From Aquimarina sp. ERC-38 (lineage in GTDB: Bacteria > Bacteroidota > Bacteroidia > Flavobacteriales > Flavobacteriaceae): DNA of 64,000 bases. The notes under the pieces are model-generated. The model ran no database searches, had not been told where the DNA came from, and was given only the letters and a program-made list of their open reading frames with translations. Shown here piece after piece: positions 56,353 to 64,000 of this stretch. Position numbers and translations under genes: made by a program. The number at the start of each line of letters is the position of its first letter. Position 1 is the stretch's first letter. The stretch spans positions 4,073,501 to 4,137,500 of the forward strand of contig NZ_CP098511.1 of the NCBI RefSeq assembly GCF_026222555.1, in the 5' to 3' direction.

Positions 56353-56985
56353 ATTTTGAAGCTTTTATTATCGCTATGTTACTTTTTATTAACGGATAGA
56401 TTTTTTTATTTAGCTTAAAGTTGAAGTGCGCAAAGGCTTGGTGTGGCTGATACTTCAGCTTTAAGCTAAATCTAGCCCTAGTGGCGATTGAACGTCGCGT
56501 ATGAGTAAGAAAAAGCTGCGTGCAACGCCCCAATAAGGCGGAGCCGACGCGAAGAACGAGCGGAAGCCGTGGGCAAGTAAGTGCGCCTAGCACGGTTGCA
56601 CGCGTGAGAGAACAGGTTTTTTACCTTTTATTTCTTTTTACCCGTCCGTTAGGCGGGCAGTTGAAAACAAAAAACCTGTTCCCGTCTGCAGCGAGTAAGC
56701 GGCGGAGCCAGATAAGTGTGGAGGGATGTTTTGTGGCGCGTGTTTTTTTTAGTAAAACCGTGATCACAAAACAGACCGGGAACACGACGAGGGGCAGCTA
56801 GGCGGTGGGGGACATAGCTTTTTTTAAGCGACCGTAGGAAGTGTAAAAAAGTATGGCCATAGGAAGGGATGACCCGAGACCATTGACAGCCAACAGGCAC
56901 CCGGAGCGATAGCGCAGTAGCCTGTGCTACTTAAACACTCCCCGCCAAAGCGGGGTATCATTTTATAACTTTCTTTTTAAACAAA
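56353..56985. other. GC-rich structured intergenic region
   Basis: About 630 bases with several strong inverted repeats and no credible gene. A 20-bp pair with one mismatch lies at 56408-56427 / 56452-56471. AACAGGTTTTTT / AAAAAACCTGTT lies at 56611-56622 / 56669-56680 with a nested CCCG..CGGG stem, and CCCCGC-CAAA-GCGGGG at 56940-56955. Open frames across it on both strands look like shadows of base composition. An origin of transfer, a replication origin or a structured RNA is possible. Confidence 0.6.
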
Positions 56986-57582
56986 CTATTTTCCACAATG
57001 ATTATTATAAAAAACCCCTATTTCCTCTAGCCCATTTCTTAATCTTAGTCTTTTATCTTTTAAAGCTTCAAGTAATTGATTACAATCTGAAAAATAATCA
57101 TATACCCTTCTTTTGAACTCACCCAATACTGCATCGTAGGCACCTATGTATGTTACTTTATCTTCATTAGGTTTTCTAACGTAATACTGTATTGCAGAAC
57201 CATAGTAAGTCATTCCACCAGCACCCGCAGAACTAAATGAATAACTTGAACCGTAAACGTTCAAATGTTCACCTTCAACTATCTTTTTAACATGTACATA
57301 CTTTTCACTCTCTCTCGTTTGAAAAAAGTGTAAAGTCTCTACATTAGTAAATGCTGAATCCCATCTTTTAATAGTTCTAATCTCTGAAAAATCAATTTTC
57401 TTAGGTTTATCTTTTGAGTTAAGTAGTTTGTATTTTAAAGTCTTTAACTTAAGTTTACCTTTAATAGAACTTATCGTATCTCCATTTTCTAATACTACTT
57501 CCATAGATTTATATGGTATAAGCTGAGCTGAACCAATTGAGAAGATAGTAAGAAAAATAATTAATAGTAAGTTTTGTTTCAT
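56986..57582 (-). CDS. Uncharacterised exported protein
   Basis: 198 residues with a clear signal peptide (MKQNLLLIIFLTIFSIGSAQ). The mature part has short strands and a flexible Ser/Gly/Ala-rich centre (SSYSFSSAGAGGMTYYGS). Probably periplasmic or surface-exposed. No family or function is recognised. It may be cargo of the mobile island. Confidence 0.65.
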   Translation of the reverse strand: MKQNLLLIIFLTIFSIGSAQLIPYKSMEVVLENGDTISSIKGKLKLKTLKYKLLNSKDKPKKIDFSEIRTIKRWDSAFTNVETLHFFQTRESEKYVHVKKIVEGEHLNVYGSSYSFSSAGAGGMTYYGSAIQYYVRKPNEDKVTYIGAYDAVLGEFKRRVYDYFSDCNQLLEALKDKRLRLRNGLEEIGVFYNNHCGK

Positions 57583-57672
57583 ACGTAGGGTGATATTAGT
57601 AGATTGACATTTATGTAAAATATCATTCTGTTTTTAATGATATTTAATAGCTAACAAATTATAAAATTATTT

Positions 57673-57939
57673 TCATAACAACTTCGATGCGGTTCTGGTA
57701 ATTTTGGATAGTGCGATTAGTTCATCTTCCGGATAACTAGCAAGAAGTATTTTTGAGAGCCAGAAAACAATGTCTTTTACATCCGTATCTTTTTCTAATT
57801 GGCTTAATAGGTTCAGGTTTTCAAGCAAACTTTGTTGCATATAATTTAACTCAACCAGGTCTGTGATTGGGATTTTTAGGTACGTTTCTTCTGTGTTTTG
57901 ATCTGTTTGTAAAATAGTGGTGATCTCACTCATCTTCAT
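57673..57939 (-). CDS. Small acidic protein of the island
   Basis: 88 residues, helical, rich in Leu, Glu and Asp (QQSLLENLNLLSQLEKDTDV), with no signal or motif. It lies downstream of the primase-helicase gene on the same strand, so it may belong to the replication module of the element. Function unknown. Confidence 0.6.
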   Translation of the reverse strand: MKMSEITTILQTDQNTEETYLKIPITDLVELNYMQQSLLENLNLLSQLEKDTDVKDIVFWLSKILLASYPEDELIALSKITRTASKLL

Positions 57940-58088
57940 AATTGTAGTTGTTTTAGTTTTACTTGATTTTATTTCGCTTTTGGGTATAAAAAATGCTGAT
58001 GGTTTTTAAGCATCAGCACTTATCTATGTTTTTCTCTAATTATACTTGTCTTGGAATTCTGGAACGCTAAGCCTTTTTTAATTCATTA

Positions 58089-60647
58089 TCAGACTCTTGA
58101 CCGTTCCAAAAGCGTTCCATTACTGTTCCTTTGCGTTCCGGATTTATATCGTTCTATTTGATTAGTAAGATGTTCTCTGATCTCCTGGCGTAGTTTTTCA
58201 ATATTGTCCCAGTAGCAAACCTGGAACTTATGCATATTCCTTGCCCCTATCCCACTTCGGGTTATGTATTCCAGTTCTTGTAGTTCAGTAAAATATCTAA
58301 ACATCTGGGTTTTACTGATCCTAAAATGTTGCCTTATCTCCCGCATGGTAAACTCGTAGCTTTTACCCTTTTTCTCTACATATTTCTTTAAATCCTCGTA
58401 GAACTGCCTCAAAATCCCGTCCAGTTCATCAGTCTTTAATACGATACTATTAAACATCAGTTCGATTGCGATTTCTAAGTCTTGAAGTTCGGTGATTAAT
58501 AAACCGCTTTCCTGTTGTCGTTGGTATTGATGTAGTAAGGTAATTTGTTCGATATAATCGTGTAGCATCTGAGTTAAACGCCTTCGTTGTTTGGTGGTTT
58601 TAGGGAGTTCTAAACGGTAAGGGTTCTTTACCTTGCTGGGCTTTAGCATATAGACTACATTTTGTAGTTCTTGTATGACTTGCTTTTCCTGGTCGTCTGT
58701 GATGACTTTACTGGCCTTTTTTGCCATATAGTCTAGTACTTTTTCGGTTTGGGCTTCGCTCTCGTCAATGGCAATTACAAAAACCCGGCTTTCATTATCT
58801 TCATAAATCCGGAAGTTAGTAGTAGCTACTAAACTGGCAATTGGACCAAATACGTATTTCTCTCCTGTTGCTATTTCTCCAGTGAGTTCATTTTTTTGGC
58901 TAACGCTGCTACTTAGTTTATGATTGCTTTGTAGTTCACGCCAGGCTAGTTCTGCTTCTTCGGTTAGCCCGTCGTAATCCTCTAAAATGATCCCGCAGTT
59001 CTGCAGGTCGTATTCTCCGTAATTGTAAAAGCTCTTATCCGTTACCCTTGTAAAGCGTTTGATCTTGTTCTGGTCGTACATACAATCAGCTACTTTTTTA
59101 ATCAGATGGCTTTTACCACTTCCACTGGTTCCTTGTACCATGGCATTTAAGGTCCTGGGCATTTTTCGGCTTAACAAAATGGTAAACAAAAAAAGGGCGT
59201 TCTTTTCTTCTCCTATGATCCCGGTTTGTTGTAATTTCTGGATTAGGGTTTGTTTTAAGTCTTTGGATTGCAGTAGCCTCTTTGCCTGGTCTTGTTCTTT
59301 TAAAGTAACACTTCGTAATTCGTAACGTTCTTTCTTTACTTTTTGGGTCTGGTTTTGTTGTTGTAAACGGTAAACTTCTAAATCCCGGGTTACTTTGTCC
59401 ATGGCTTCCCGGATGGCAATGGTACCCAGTTCGATTTTATCGGCGGTTTTTCTGATCAGCTTTTCTACCTGGTCATCATTATATAAATCTGCGTTGTTCC
59501 TACTTGGGGTGCGGTAAGGCTCTTTTACATTATGGATCACCGTGGTTACTTTAAGCTTACTTAAATCTTTTAAATCTACCCTGCCCATGAGTTCTATTTT
59601 TACATAACTATCTTCGTATACCGCATGATTTTCCTTGATTTGTAAGGTGGGTGTTTCTTTTAGGGATTTAGATTTTACTTTGAGAGATTGGATTGTTTTT
59701 CTTCCTTTGTATAAGTGTTGTAATATTTCCGGCTCATGGGTATCTAGTAAACTATTGATATCCTCGTTTTCTAACATTTCTATCTTGCTCATCGTAATTT
59801 GTGGTAAGAGTTTATGTAAATCTTTGGCGTATTTATCAGTAGCGGCTTCCCCGGCGTTATCACCATCCATCCAGAAAATAATTTCCTGTAATTGTTTTAG
59901 TTCTTTAATGGTGGTTATATGTTCCGAAGTAATCCCATTTGTACCGTAGGCTGTTAAGACCTGATTTTCCTTTGAGTCAAAAAAATCTGGTAGGCATTGT
60001 TGTAGTGTTACTGTATCAATAATACTTTCAGTTATTATAAGCGTTTTAGTTTCCGGATTTGGGTAGTTGGGATATAAGCCCTTTCGATTTGTGGTATAGT
60101 AGTGTTTGGATTTTGCATTGTTATAAATGCTCCTTCCATACAAACTTGTAATCTCTCCGTTTTTATTCTTTAGTGGAAAAACAATACAGTATTTCAGTTC
60201 GTGATGATCTTTACCTGTATTAAATCCTGCTTCTACCTTTTTATAATCAATATGCCGTCCTTTTAAGTACTCCCGCGCCTTACTGCTTTTACCCAGTTTG
60301 TTTTTTAGGTTATCGAAGATTTCAGGGTAATCTTGTTTTATTGATTTTGGCATTGATAAATCAACTATGCTATAATTACTTCCTGAAGCTTTCGACTCTA
60401 ACCATTTTAAAGCCTGGGGTAATTCCCAACTGTAAAACTTTTTTACCAGGTCAATTACATCCATGCTCCCAGCATCACAGTTTGCACTAAAACAGGTAGC
60501 GATCTGTTTTTCCCGGCTAAATTGTAAACTAGGTGTCTTCTCTTTATGGAACGGGCATAAACATTTTTTGCTTTTGTCTAGCTGTAAACCTAGTTCTGTA
60601 GCAATATTGATAATATCTACGTTTGCTTTGATTTGTGCGATGTCCAT
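58089..60647 (-). CDS. Primase-helicase of a mobile element (CHC2 - Toprim - P-loop)
   Basis: 852 residues. CHC2 zinc finger (C31-x2-H34, C52-x4-C57), Toprim domain (about 205-300; ITESIIDTVTL, IIFWMDGDNAGEA), then a P-loop ATPase (MVQGTSGSGKSHLIKK near 505, acidic ILEDYDG, TTNFRIYEDNESRVFVIAID) and a C-terminal winged-helix-like part (EIRQHFRISKTQMFRYF). It should make RNA primers and unwind DNA for replication or transfer of an integrative element. It is divergent from the XRE repressor at 60812, which probably controls it. Confidence 0.88.
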   Translation of the reverse strand: MDIAQIKANVDIINIATELGLQLDKSKKCLCPFHKEKTPSLQFSREKQIATCFSANCDAGSMDVIDLVKKFYSWELPQALKWLESKASGSNYSIVDLSMPKSIKQDYPEIFDNLKNKLGKSSKAREYLKGRHIDYKKVEAGFNTGKDHHELKYCIVFPLKNKNGEITSLYGRSIYNNAKSKHYYTTNRKGLYPNYPNPETKTLIITESIIDTVTLQQCLPDFFDSKENQVLTAYGTNGITSEHITTIKELKQLQEIIFWMDGDNAGEAATDKYAKDLHKLLPQITMSKIEMLENEDINSLLDTHEPEILQHLYKGRKTIQSLKVKSKSLKETPTLQIKENHAVYEDSYVKIELMGRVDLKDLSKLKVTTVIHNVKEPYRTPSRNNADLYNDDQVEKLIRKTADKIELGTIAIREAMDKVTRDLEVYRLQQQNQTQKVKKERYELRSVTLKEQDQAKRLLQSKDLKQTLIQKLQQTGIIGEEKNALFLFTILLSRKMPRTLNAMVQGTSGSGKSHLIKKVADCMYDQNKIKRFTRVTDKSFYNYGEYDLQNCGIILEDYDGLTEEAELAWRELQSNHKLSSSVSQKNELTGEIATGEKYVFGPIASLVATTNFRIYEDNESRVFVIAIDESEAQTEKVLDYMAKKASKVITDDQEKQVIQELQNVVYMLKPSKVKNPYRLELPKTTKQRRRLTQMLHDYIEQITLLHQYQRQQESGLLITELQDLEIAIELMFNSIVLKTDELDGILRQFYEDLKKYVEKKGKSYEFTMREIRQHFRISKTQMFRYFTELQELEYITRSGIGARNMHKFQVCYWDNIEKLRQEIREHLTNQIERYKSGTQRNSNGTLLERSRV

Positions 60648-60667
60648 TGTTGATAACTATTTTAATC

Positions 60668-60809
60668 ATCTTATAAGTTCAAAATAAACCATAAAAGACG
60701 ATTAAAACAAATTACACTACACTTAAGTTATCAACAATAAGACTATATATATTGATTTTATTGAACTTATACGATATTTTTGTGTTAATAAATAACGTTA
60801 AAGACGATT
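60668..60809. promoter_or_regulatory. Divergent operator region of the element
   Basis: The gap between the primase and XRE repressor genes has an inverted pair (ATCTTATAAGTTCAA at 60668-60682; TTGAACTTATACGAT at 60761-60775) and two direct copies of AAAGACGATT (60694-60703; 60800-60809, directly ahead of the repressor start). This is the layout of a phage-like switch. Confidence 0.65.
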
Positions 60810-60811
60810 TT

Positions 60812-61162
60812 ATGACACTTGGTGAACGTATACAAAAACACAGAAAAGAGTTAGGAATAACACAGTCTGAACTTGCTCGTAAAATCAATATCTCTCATAC
60901 CCAAATGGCTAGATACGAGATTAAAGATGTACAGCCCCCTGCTAATATCCTCAAAAAATTAGCTGATCTTTTTGGGACTTCTATTGATTATCTTGTTTGT
61001 GGTACGGCTAATGAAAAAATTGTAAGTGATATACAGGATGCTAGTATTATCAACGAATTTAAAAAAATTGCTAGTCTCCCTAGCGAAGAAAAAAAAACAC
61101 TACTAAAAGTAATCTCCGCTTATCTTAGAGACTTCCAAGCTAAAAAAGCGTATGCTTCTTGA
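60812..61162 (+). CDS. XRE-family repressor
   Basis: 116 residues from the ATG at 60812 (MTLGERIQKHRKELG). The helix-turn-helix (ITQSELARKINISHTQMARY) is followed by a dimerisation helix (LPSEEKKTLLKVISAYLRDF), the build of short phage/ICE repressors. It is divergent from the primase-helicase gene and overlaps the kptA frame by 11 bases if that starts at 61152. Confidence 0.88.
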   Translation: MTLGERIQKHRKELGITQSELARKINISHTQMARYEIKDVQPPANILKKLADLFGTSIDYLVCGTANEKIVSDIQDASIINEFKKIASLPSEEKKTLLKVISAYLRDFQAKKAYAS

Positions 61163-61172
61163 TCTTAAAAAA

Positions 61173-61712
61173 ATGAACAAAAAAATTATTAAAGGAAGTA
61201 AATTGATCAGTCTTATTTTAAGGCATCAACCTGAAAAAATAGGACTAACTTTAGACAATGAAGGTTGGGCTAACGTAGAAGAGTTAATAAGAAAACTAAA
61301 CAAAAAAAAGTTTAATATTGATCCTGATGATTTGAAAAACATCGTAGAAAATAATGATAAAAAACGTTTTACATTTTCTGATGATTTTACAAAAATAAGA
61401 GCTAATCAAGGACATTCTATAAATATTGATTTAAAGCTTGAACCCATAATACCCCCAGAAATTTTATTTCATGGTACAGCAGAAAAAAACATAACTTCTA
61501 TTTTCAAAAAAGGGTTACTTAAACAAAATAGAAATTATGTTCACTTAAGTACTGATATTGATACAGCTAAAAAAGTTGGTATGCGTTATGGTAAACCTAT
61601 TGTATTAAAAATTAGTGCTTTGAAAATGCATCAAGAAAACTATAAATTTTATCTTTCTAAAAATAATGTATGGCTTACTGATTTTGTACCCAACAAATTT
61701 TTCGAAGATTGA
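61173..61712 (+). CDS. kptA: RNA 2'-phosphotransferase
   Basis: 179 residues from the ATG at 61173; an in-frame ATG at 61152 overlaps the repressor gene. Winged N-domain with LISLILRHQPEKIGL and GWANVEELI, then an ADP-ribosyltransferase-like domain with LFHGTAEKNITSIFKKGL and YVHLSTD, all hallmarks of KptA/Tpt1. Using NAD+, the enzyme removes an internal 2'-phosphate from RNA and yields ADP-ribose cyclic phosphate. Bacteria lack the eukaryotic splicing that makes this substrate, so its role here is open; it sits downstream of a phage-like repressor inside a defence-rich island. Confidence 0.92.
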   Translation: MNKKIIKGSKLISLILRHQPEKIGLTLDNEGWANVEELIRKLNKKKFNIDPDDLKNIVENNDKKRFTFSDDFTKIRANQGHSINIDLKLEPIIPPEILFHGTAEKNITSIFKKGLLKQNRNYVHLSTDIDTAKKVGMRYGKPIVLKISALKMHQENYKFYLSKNNVWLTDFVPNKFFED

Positions 61713-62039
61713 TTATTCATCTTCAAAAGAAAACATATCATTTAATGCTTCTTTAAACCAATCATCAAAATTTTCAAACTCTTCTTGTTGTTCCCAACCT
61801 TCAGATGCAAAGTCATGGATTATATATATTTTTTCAATACTTTCTGTTTTAGACAAATCCCAACAAGCTACATCGTCACAATCTATTCGTCTAGCGAAAG
61901 GAATTAAGTTTCTTTTTGAATATCTCTTTCTTAAATCTTTTCCATATTTATCACTTTGACTTTTAGATAGTATGCGCCAAGGTTCAAAATTCTCTAGATT
62001 TAAATCTAATAATCTTTTATATTTCTTTGATATAATCAT
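61713..62039 (-). CDS. Immunity protein of the Rhs toxin (SUKH/SMI1-KNR4-like)
   Basis: 108 residues. LIPFARRIDCDDVACWDL and IYIIHDFASEGWEQQEEFEN with a C-terminal DDWFKEAL helix recall the SUKH superfamily of immunity proteins against nuclease toxins. It starts 8 bases after the stop of the Rhs toxin on the same strand, the classic cognate position. It is cytoplasmic and would bind and block the toxin tail. Its stop abuts the convergent kptA stop. Confidence 0.75.
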   Translation of the reverse strand: MIISKKYKRLLDLNLENFEPWRILSKSQSDKYGKDLRKRYSKRNLIPFARRIDCDDVACWDLSKTESIEKIYIIHDFASEGWEQQEEFENFDDWFKEALNDMFSFEDE

Positions 62040-62751
62040 AAATTAATTTACCCTTTTGGTTTTGGATAATTTGCTCTTGGTTTAGTAGTTGTACCATTAG
62101 GATTTTCCGTCCTGAATTTAGCTCCCTGATTATTAATTCTCATTTTAGCGGCTTCTCCATAAGTACTTGGTCTTTGTCCATATTGAGCTTCGAAAGCATC
62201 CGCTCTCTCTTTTGGCAGAACATCATCATAATCATATACATTAACTTTAGCATCTATATTAGCATCTTGAGCTGCTGCTAACCTTTTATTATCTAAACTA
62301 GTGTACATATTATCTTTCATTCTTACAATATCTATAGCATCTCCATTCCAACCTTTCGTTTTCATGCTTTGAACAATTCTATCGAACTTAGGACCATTCA
62401 TTGTTTTTTGAGTAAATCTTATTAGTTTAGAATCCACAAACTTAGAAGAACGTGCTATTAACGAGATTTTACCAACTTTTGCTAGTTTATCAAATCCTTT
62501 AGCTGTGATAATACCTGTAAAAACATCTGTTGCTATTTCTGTTCTATCTTCTAAACTGCCATTTAAAACTTTATTCGCAGCTTCTGTTATACCAGCACCA
62601 AAAGCATCGTTTGTAGCTTTAGTAGATGTACCAAATTTATCGTCAATATATTGTAAAACTTGTTCCCTATCTCCATCAGGTAATCCTCCTAATAAAAAAG
62701 TTCCTAAAGTAAAATTTCCGACACCCTTTGCAGTGCCTATTGGATCCTTAA

Positions 62752-63635
62752 GAGCATGTTTAAACTAAATTTTCGGATAATTTTTTTGTTAAAAAGCTGG
62801 ATAGTCTAAACTTTGTAGTTGACTAAAACAACAATGTTTATGCAATCTAAATATAACAGATTAACTACCCAGCAATGGGAATATATGGAATTATTTTTAC
62901 CTAAGAAAACCCGGGGGCATTATAAACTACGGGATATTGTAGACGCTATTTTATGGCAACTCCGTACAGGTACTCAGTGGCGTAACCTCCCGGATAGTTT
63001 TCCAAAATGGCAAAGTGTATACTATTACTTTCGCAAATGGCAAAAAGATGGGACACAAGAGAGATTAAATATTGAGCTTAACAAAATGGAGCGGAACCGA
63101 CAAGGGAAAGAACCAACACCTAGCTTGTTATCCATTGATAGTCAATCCATAAAGTCCGGTCCTTTTACAAGTATGTCAAAAGGGGTTGACGGTAATAAAA
63201 AGGTAAATGGCCGTAAACGTCACGTAATTACTGATACGTTAGGTTTAGTTTGGGGGGTTGTTGTAGGGGCTGCCAATGAAGCTGATGGGGTAGTAGCCAA
63301 CAAAGTTGTGGAACCTTTATTAGGGTACCTGGATAGGATGGAAAAAATAGTAGCTGATCATGCCTACAAAACAATATTTAAGAGGTGGGCTGAAGAAAAT
63401 GTAATTGGACTTGAGGTAAAGATATCATCAACTCCCCCATCCACAAAAGGTTTTGTTCCCTTGAAGTGGAGATGGGTAACTGAAAGGACTTTCGGTATCT
63501 TCAACTTCTTCAGAAGACTCGATAAAGACTATGAAAAAACGAAGGAAAGTCAAGAATCTTGGGTATTATGGCAGAATTGTCAAATCATTCTCAATAGAAT
63601 AAGGTAATTTATAAGAATCTTATTTAAACATGCTC
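62752..63635 (+). mobile_element. IS5-family insertion sequence in the Rhs gene
   Basis: 884 bases with perfect 13-bp inverted ends (GAGCATGTTTAAA) and a 3-bp TAA target duplication (62749-62751; 63636-63638). It carries a single transposase gene, opposite in direction to the Rhs gene. Confidence 0.92.
62834..63607 (+). CDS. IS5-family transposase
   Basis: 257 residues from the ATG at 62834; an upstream TTG would add five residues and the ATG at 62840 is also possible. DUF4096-like N-domain ([20 protein letters not shown]), then the DDE core: [11 protein letters not shown] (Asp), [10 protein letters not shown] (Asp) and [21 protein letters not shown] (Glu). Single uninterrupted frame, so probably active. 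Confidence 0.92.
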   Translation: MFMQSKYNRLTTQQWEYMELFLPKKTRGHYKLRDIVDAILWQLRTGTQWRNLPDSFPKWQSVYYYFRKWQKDGTQERLNIELNKMERNRQGKEPTPSLLSIDSQSIKSGPFTSMSKGVDGNKKVNGRKRHVITDTLGLVWGVVVGAANEADGVVANKVVEPLLGYLDRMEKIVADHAYKTIFKRWAEENVIGLEVKISSTPPSTKGFVPLKWRWVTERTFGIFNFFRRLDKDYEKTKESQESWVLWQNCQIILNRIR

Positions 63636-64000
63636 TAATAACTCCTTGGACACCCTCTACTGTTTTAACTACTGACTTATCTACTCCTCTTTGAATTTGT
63701 TGTATATTATCTCCATAAAGACCTGCCCGTGCTCCAATCATAAACCATTCAAATTCCCCTCCTTCTAAATCAATACCTTCTATTAATCTATTTTCACTTA
63801 TAGCATAAGTTGAGTTCCATGGATATGATTTAAATAATGGATCAGAAGACATAAACCTATTAATCCTAGGATCGTACATCCTTAAAGAGAAGTTTACACT
63901 ATTCCCTTCCCCTTTAATTTCATCGTCCATCTCTTGACCTTGGAAGCCGTATCTATAATCTGAAGAGTTTCCGTGCCTACCAGGTAAGAGCATCCCGCCG

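Larger units (their letters stand above)
62048..64000 (-). pseudogene. Rhs toxin gene, C-terminal part, split by an IS5-family element
   Basis: The frame enters from the right edge ([20 protein letters not shown]) with the Rhs core end ([16 protein letters not shown]) and runs to GVQGVI, where the IS begins. Removing 62752-63635 and one TAA copy joins GVQGVI to KDPIGTAKGVGN in frame, and reading continues to the stop at 62048. The toxin tail (GWNGDAIDIVRMKDNMYTSL, then DNKRLAAAQDANIDAKV and DYDDVLP) has the look of a ParB-like/sulfiredoxin-fold nuclease domain of polymorphic toxins. As it stands the toxin is separated from its delivery part. Confidence 0.88.

Noticed and set aside
56348..56900. 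Several 80-95-codon frames on both strands of the GC-rich region
   Set aside because: Arg/Pro/Cys-rich translations typical of GC-biased non-coding DNA, overlapping each other and the inverted repeats, with no start context or homologous look.
59059..60687. Plus-strand frames over the primase-helicase gene
   Set aside because: Antisense to a protein with intact CHC2, Toprim and Walker motifs.
62505..62768. Plus-strand 87-codon frame next to IS5
   Set aside because: Antisense to the Rhs tail, which rejoins in frame across the IS.
1..64000. tRNA, rRNA genes and CRISPR arrays
   Set aside because: No cloverleaf with a T-loop and anticodon stem, no rRNA-like stretch and no regularly spaced short repeats were found by reading.

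Overview
The DNA is AT-rich and reads as a member of the Bacteroidota, most likely a marine or aquatic Flavobacteriaceae. Supporting signs are a type IX secretion C-terminal sorting domain, TonB receptors with a carboxypeptidase-like N-terminal domain, a DUF4374 lipoprotein, LytTR/His_kinase signalling, Rhs proteins of the flavobacterial type and TAnnTTTG-type promoter elements. I cannot name the genus. No tRNA, rRNA or CRISPR array was seen.

Layout. (1) 1-8.5 kb: the 3' end of a large NRPS gene (open from base 1) and an MFS exporter; its two adenylation-carrier modules are almost identical at DNA level. (2) 8.9-21.3 kb: accessory DNA. A broken TonB-receptor remnant is followed by a same-strand series of unrelated small genes (secreted beta-helix protein, epoxide hydrolase, several unknowns) separated by copies of a long hairpin-rich repeat. 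Two different IS1182-type elements sit at the same point of that repeat, and an IS630 element splits an XRE/membrane gene. (3) 21.4-22.9 kb: a serine hydrolase. (4) 23.1-40.5 kb: a hydroxamate siderophore locus. It has an uptake operon (TonB receptor, DUF4374 lipoprotein, PepSY membrane protein), an AraC regulator and a biosynthetic operon (decarboxylase, N-monooxygenase, MFS exporter, two fused acyltransferase-NIS synthetases, membrane acyltransferase, RpfF-like crotonase). Both operons carry nearly the same 23-bp operator next to a TAnnTTTG promoter. A 96-bp repeat plus terminator lies at each side of the locus. (5) 40.9-44.4 kb: a LytTR two-component pair, a second serine hydrolase and a small TolQ/MotA-like protein. 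(6) 44.8-49.6 kb: three insertion sequences (IS630, IS4, IS701), each with a recognisable target duplication, two of them inside genes. (7) 49.7-64.0 kb: an Rhs toxin region. A main Rhs gene enters from the right edge, carries a ParB-like toxin tail and a SUKH-like immunity gene, and is split by an IS5-family element. An orphan Rhs C-terminal cassette with its own candidate immunity gene lies 10 kb downstream. Between them is a mobile island with tandem tyrosine recombinases, a complete type II restriction-modification system with a controller protein, a primase-helicase, an XRE repressor and the RNA 2'-phosphotransferase KptA.

How the parts work together. The siderophore operons follow the DfoJ-DfoA-DfoC logic: decarboxylate an amino acid, N-hydroxylate the diamine, acylate it and condense it. 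Two DfoC-like fusions and an RpfF-like enzyme suggest a product with an unusual acyl part, or a linked fatty-acid signal. The right-hand third combines contact-dependent competition with DNA-based defence and mobility genes. Four insertion sequences give exact in-frame restoration, or a clear target duplication, when removed on paper, which implies recent transposition.
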